The notes below the pieces were generated by a model. It was given only the letters and a program-made list of their open reading frames with translations, was not told the origin of the DNA and did no database searches. A stretch of DNA of 64,000 bases. It comes from Luscinia megarhynchos (Eukaryota; Chordata; Aves; Passeriformes; Turdidae). Positions 59,983-64,000 of this stretch are shown one piece after another. Positions within the stretch are counted from its first letter, which is position 1. Each line of letters starts with the position of its first letter. A program made the translations under genes and the position numbers. The stretch lies in contig CM067570.1 in NCBI GenBank assembly GCA_034336665.1, positions 22,153,002 to 22,217,001 on the forward strand, in the 5' to 3' direction.

Positions 59983-62900
59983 TTTAGGTTTTCATTGCCA
60001 GCAAAATATGAAGTGAACCCTTCTATTCCTTTTTCTGCTTTGGATGGTGCCTAAATCTTCTGTTTCATAAATGTGTGATTCCTGAAAAGAGAAAAGAGGA
60101 CGTTTGTAGTTTGGTCACCAGTTTTATTCATGCAAGTTCGTCACTAGAATTCTGCCCATATTTTATTGAGCCTGTTCTGGAAAATCCAAATTTGTCAGCA
60201 TCTTACATGGGAATAAGAAACTCTTGAGTGGGAACAGTGCTCTCTGATTTGTCGAAGTCAGTGAGCAGAGGGAGGAGGAATACTTAATGAGCTCTGTTTG
60301 ACTGGAGTTTGTGTCAGCCAGCACATCTCAGCTCAGCCAAGATCACAGATAAATCCTAGGGTGGTTGTTAACAGCAAAGTTGGAGGTGTGGATGGAATCC
60401 TGGCAACTGAGGGATTTTTGTTACGTGCATGAATTCGGATGTCGTCATGAAAGAAAATTTTTAGTATCCTGTCTTGAGCATGACTATACACCCAGCATAA
60501 TAAATGCCCCTTGTTCAGGTTGGGAATCAGTTCTGGCAGAACTGCAGGTTGAGCTGCTTCCTTCTGAGAAATCATGATGACAGTAATTTAAACAATCAGA
60601 TTTATATTCAGCTGCTTACTGCTGCAGGTCTTTTTGTTATCTTTAACTCAGTGTTCATTTAAGTCACCCTTTAGTCTAAGTAAGAGACTGCAAATGCTGT
60701 TTCTCTTGACTCTATGTCTGTACAGAAAGTCTAGAGAATGCTGTTCATTTTGGTGCTAGTATATTTTTTGAAATTTCTGTTTGATATGAGAACAAAAGGG
60801 CTTTTAAAATAATTTGGTAGTTTACAGTATGTGTTTATTGATTTTGGGCATCCTCCTGTATTCCTGCTTTCATGTGTAGTACCGAGAACTTAAAAAATAC
60901 TTGTTTTATTGGCAAACATCATGGATGCACAAGTGCAGCAAGAGCCTGTGAGTCTCTAATATCTCTGTCCTGCAGCTTGAAGGGTGCAAGCAGTGTCCTC
61001 CTTGAGCCTCCTGAGATAGAGGAGGAGCTATGTGTGCAGTAAACTTCCAGGTCTGCACATAAATACTGTACAAGGAGAGGTGTCTTCCAGAAGTTAGCTC
61101 ATAATTGAAAACAGAATGCAAATAGAAAAAACCCACAAGTTACCTTTTTTCTTAATGCCAAATTACTGTAAAGTTGTAACTCATCATTTGCTCACATAGC
61201 TCTTCAGAAAATTAACACACTTCCAACAGAAGTAGTTGTAAGGACAAGTCTTAAATTTTCCTGTTATTTATGTTCTGAATACAGTCCACCAATGTAATTT
61301 GTTTCAATAATGTTTCAGAGTGTATAATAATTTTTAATAGAGAAATATGGCTGCCCTTGCCTCTTCCTCCAGGCTGAAATAAAAATATTTTGTCATATCT
61401 ATTTATATTGTGTATGTTAAAGTGTCGTTGTGAAATTGAAAATTCCTCTGAGTATGTTTTGTGGAAGTTGAAAGCCCCTGAGTGATAATGGCAGGACATT
61501 GCTGACCTTGTTGGTGTGTTAAGTGGCTGTGTTTTGGGATGCAGAACATCTTGATAGTCAGTTATCTGGGATGTGGGCTCTCACATGGTCTTGTTCAAGT
61601 GTTCTCAGTGGTTAAATCTGCTTTCATGTGTTGGAGAACTGGAGTGCTTTCCTTGGATAGGGGAATATGTCTGAAAATGAGAAACACATGGAAGGAGCCA
61701 CACACTGTGGAAATGGAGGCCAAGAAAGTTATTTTGCCAAGAATAGTTGCAAGTGCATGCAAATCTAGCTAGACAAACTATATGTGGATAAATAAAGACA
61801 AGATTTCTACAGTTATAGCTCTTATTCTGTATAGTGGGAGCTATTCCCAGGCCTTGGGAACTGGGATTATCTATGGGGGGAAAAAGTTAAGACAGCATCC
61901 TTTGAAAAATATACCTAATGACTTTGAAAATTTTTTTCCTCCTTTTTCAATATCCTGCCCTTACCAACCCTTTCCCTCTGCTGTTGGACTGGGAAGTGTC
62001 ACAGGGAGATAAAAATATCTATTTCCACCCCCAGTTGGGTCAGTCTCTTCCTAGACCTTAAATTTGGCACAGTGTGTGTAGGCTTGAAGAAATTTGGGGA
62101 GGAGAGACATTGCATCCATATGGGGCTGGAGAAAACTCTGTGTTACAGGGCAGGCTCCAAAGTGAGAACAGGGTCAACACAATCAAAAGAAGAAATTGTG
62201 TAATTTTCCATCCTTCTGCTAGAGTCTTGGAGGATAGGCTGTAAGTTTCTGTGTGGAAGAAAAGGGCCAAGGAAAACCAGAGAGGTTCAGGTGGATCTGT
62301 GCCTTCTGCAGGCCCCACAGAAAAGAGAGGCAATACAGGGATCCACAGAAGAGGATTTGTGTCTGTAGGTTTGTTTAGGATGTACAATTTATTGTTTTGT
62401 TGTATTCTGAAAAATGTTCCTGTTTTGTGCCTTTGTTACTGAATTTGCATTAAGTTTAACATATATTTTTCATAAAAGGAAAAATGGAGAAAATTTTGAA
62501 AAACTGAAGCTTTATCTCAATACATTTTCGATGAAATGTACATTTTGGCATGTCTTGATGTTTAAATGTTTTTTTACTCCCTTCTTCCTCCTCTTAGTCT
62601 CTGAACTAAAAAAGAATCTGCTTTTCATGCAGCCAAAATAGGTTCTTTTTTCAGTTAAGGATTTGAGGTTTATGAAACATGTCAATAAACATGCCCAAGG
62701 AAAAACTTGCTTGTTCCAAAAATATGAGGCAGACTTTTCTAGTTAAGAAAAGTCATCCCAGCATATGGTGTGTTTCTTTTAAGATGCAAAATATACATAC
62801 ACTGAGATGAACCCTCTGGAGGAACTTTGAGGCAGTTGCTCTTGCCATTAAAGCTTCTTTCTTCATTTGTTTCAGCAGACATTTACTTTCTGAAGATTTT

Positions 62901-63759
62901 TCTTCCCAATTTCTAAAAGATGTTCATGGTGCCCTGCCAAACTGTTGTTGACAATCTGTTTCTTGTAGGATACTGTTATATATAAATAGTGCCTTTTTAT
63001 GTTTAATTTTTCAAGCCAGGAGAAACACTCAGATTTGCTTTCAGCGTGAGTCTAGAATAACATTGTCTCTGGCACAGTGGTTGTTGTAGTCTTGCATGAC
63101 AACTGTTGTACACATTATTTTGCATGACTGAGGCTGCAGGATAGATGGGATTTTCTGTGTGATTGATGTGTTTTTGCATGGAGGGCTGCCTGGTGTGTTT
63201 TTCCCAGTGCCTCCCTTGCTGTGGCAGTAACCTGTGCTCGGTGCCACCACTCTACTGTGACCTTCAGGCAGACCAGCAAAAAAAATCCATCTTGTTTGCT
63301 CAGCATCCCAAAAGACAATTAGGAATGGTTGCCTGAGCAACATAACATCCTTGTCCAGTGCCACAGGGATGGCTGTGATGCCAGTTGGAATGTTCTCCCA
63401 GCAATGGCACACTTCCATGCACAAAACACTGGACTAGCAAAGGAATGGTTTTGCTTCCCATTTGTTTTTCATCTTTGCTTGGACTCTCTTGTGCTGAAGT
63501 GGTAGAAAATAAGCAAAGGCACAGAGTAAACAGATGAGCAGAGGGAAAACAAAAAGGGCAACATGAACAAAGAAAGGAATCCTGTGGGAAAGAGAGGTGG
63601 AGATGCTCTGCATTTTGGATATAGGAACAAAGAAGTGCAAACAATCTGGCAAAAAAGGTTGTCAATATAGAAGAAGCAGTTAAATGGAATAAAATAATTT
63701 AGAAAAGGAGTGAGGAAAAAAATATGGGCAATGCTGGAGGAGCAGTATAAATTGGTAAA

Positions 63760-63785
63760 AATGGGAAATATATATATATAAAAAA
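63760..63785. repeat. Short (TA)n run
   Basis: TATATATATATA bounded by A-rich sequence; a small AT microsatellite near the right edge. Confidence 0.6.
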
Positions 63786-64000
63786 GCATATATTAGGTCT
63801 TAGATTAAAAGTGATGAGATTTGTTAAATCTGTTTTGCTGAAAAAATCTGTATTTCAAGTTTTAGTAGTGGTGGTGTTGTTGTTTGTTTTTGTTAATTAT
63901 ATAGAAACCAACAGACTTATTGGTGCTTTGGATATGTTTCCCTACAACAAAACCTACCAAAGATCTCTTTGGATGCAGGCTGCGTATCGATCTAGAGTGG

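Larger units (their letters stand above)
47471..64000 (+). other. OSBPL6: Probable OSBPL6 intron 1 (no coding exon seen)
   Basis: 16.5 kb of AT-rich DNA with scattered repeats, running off the right edge. I looked for the OSBPL6 N-terminus and PH domain and found neither. Open frames are under 126 codons, and the largest (49993-50370) overlaps a CR1 copy. Low-complexity tracts include a poly(T) at about 51877-51893. The assignment as intron depends on the island at 46.3-47.5 kb being the OSBPL6 promoter. Confidence 0.5.

Noticed and set aside
47471..64000. First coding exon of OSBPL6 within the window
   Set aside because: No frame resembles the OSBPL6 N-terminus or PH domain; it probably lies beyond the right edge.
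1..64000. tRNA, rRNA or snoRNA genes and an undescribed multi-gene system
   Set aside because: No cloverleaf with A/B boxes, rRNA motif or convincing C/D or H/ACA box arrangement was seen by eye, and the locus is explained by three conserved vertebrate genes with interspersed repeats.

Overview
This is eukaryotic chromosomal DNA, almost certainly from a bird and most likely a passerine. The evidence is multi-exon genes with GT-AG introns, CpG islands at promoters, several CR1 LINE 3' ends (the main avian interspersed repeat), and a solo endogenous-retrovirus LTR of a type I recognise from songbird genomes. Most apparent open reading frames are chance frames, largely inside CpG islands or GC-rich repeats. 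The gene order PDE11A (-), RBM45 (+), OSBPL6 promoter (+) matches human 2q31.2, so this is an ordinary conserved syntenic block.

Layout. 1-20592 (minus): 5' end of PDE11A, a dual-specificity cAMP/cGMP phosphodiesterase. Coding exon 1 is 19780-20592 (271 codons: regulatory N-terminus plus the start of GAF-A) and exon 2 is 7642-7800 (53 codons, rest of the visible GAF-A). They join in phase 0 across a 12 kb intron. The remaining exons, including the catalytic domain, lie off the left edge. 19.5-23.0 kb: broad CpG island over the PDE11A promoter. 23-25.5 kb: AT-richer intergenic DNA between the head-to-head genes. 25735-34135 (plus): complete RBM45 in nine coding exons, encoding a predicted 468-residue four-RRM RNA-binding protein, plus a non-coding tenth exon with poly(A) signals at 35324 and 35900. 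RBM45 intron 1 begins with a GC-rich 55-60 bp minisatellite.

36-46.3 kb: intergenic DNA with a 706 bp solo LTR (43064-43769) flanked by a 5 bp target duplication, and a second LTR-like segment near 45 kb. 46.3-47.5 kb: a third CpG island, inferred from synteny to be the OSBPL6 promoter and non-coding first exon. 47.5-64 kb: no recognisable coding exon, read as OSBPL6 intron 1, with CR1 fragments, a (GGAT)17 microsatellite and one LTR-like segment.

The genes do not form a functional pathway; the arrangement is conserved synteny. PDE11A hydrolyses cyclic nucleotides, RBM45 is a nuclear RNA-binding protein, and OSBPL6 (ORP6) is a lipid-binding oxysterol-binding-protein relative. I found no undescribed system. 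The points most worth a second look are the RBM45 minisatellite, an atypical RBM45 exon 2 donor, a shortened PDE11A N-terminus with a Gly where the human GAF-A has Cys, and possible divergent transcription from the wide PDE11A island.
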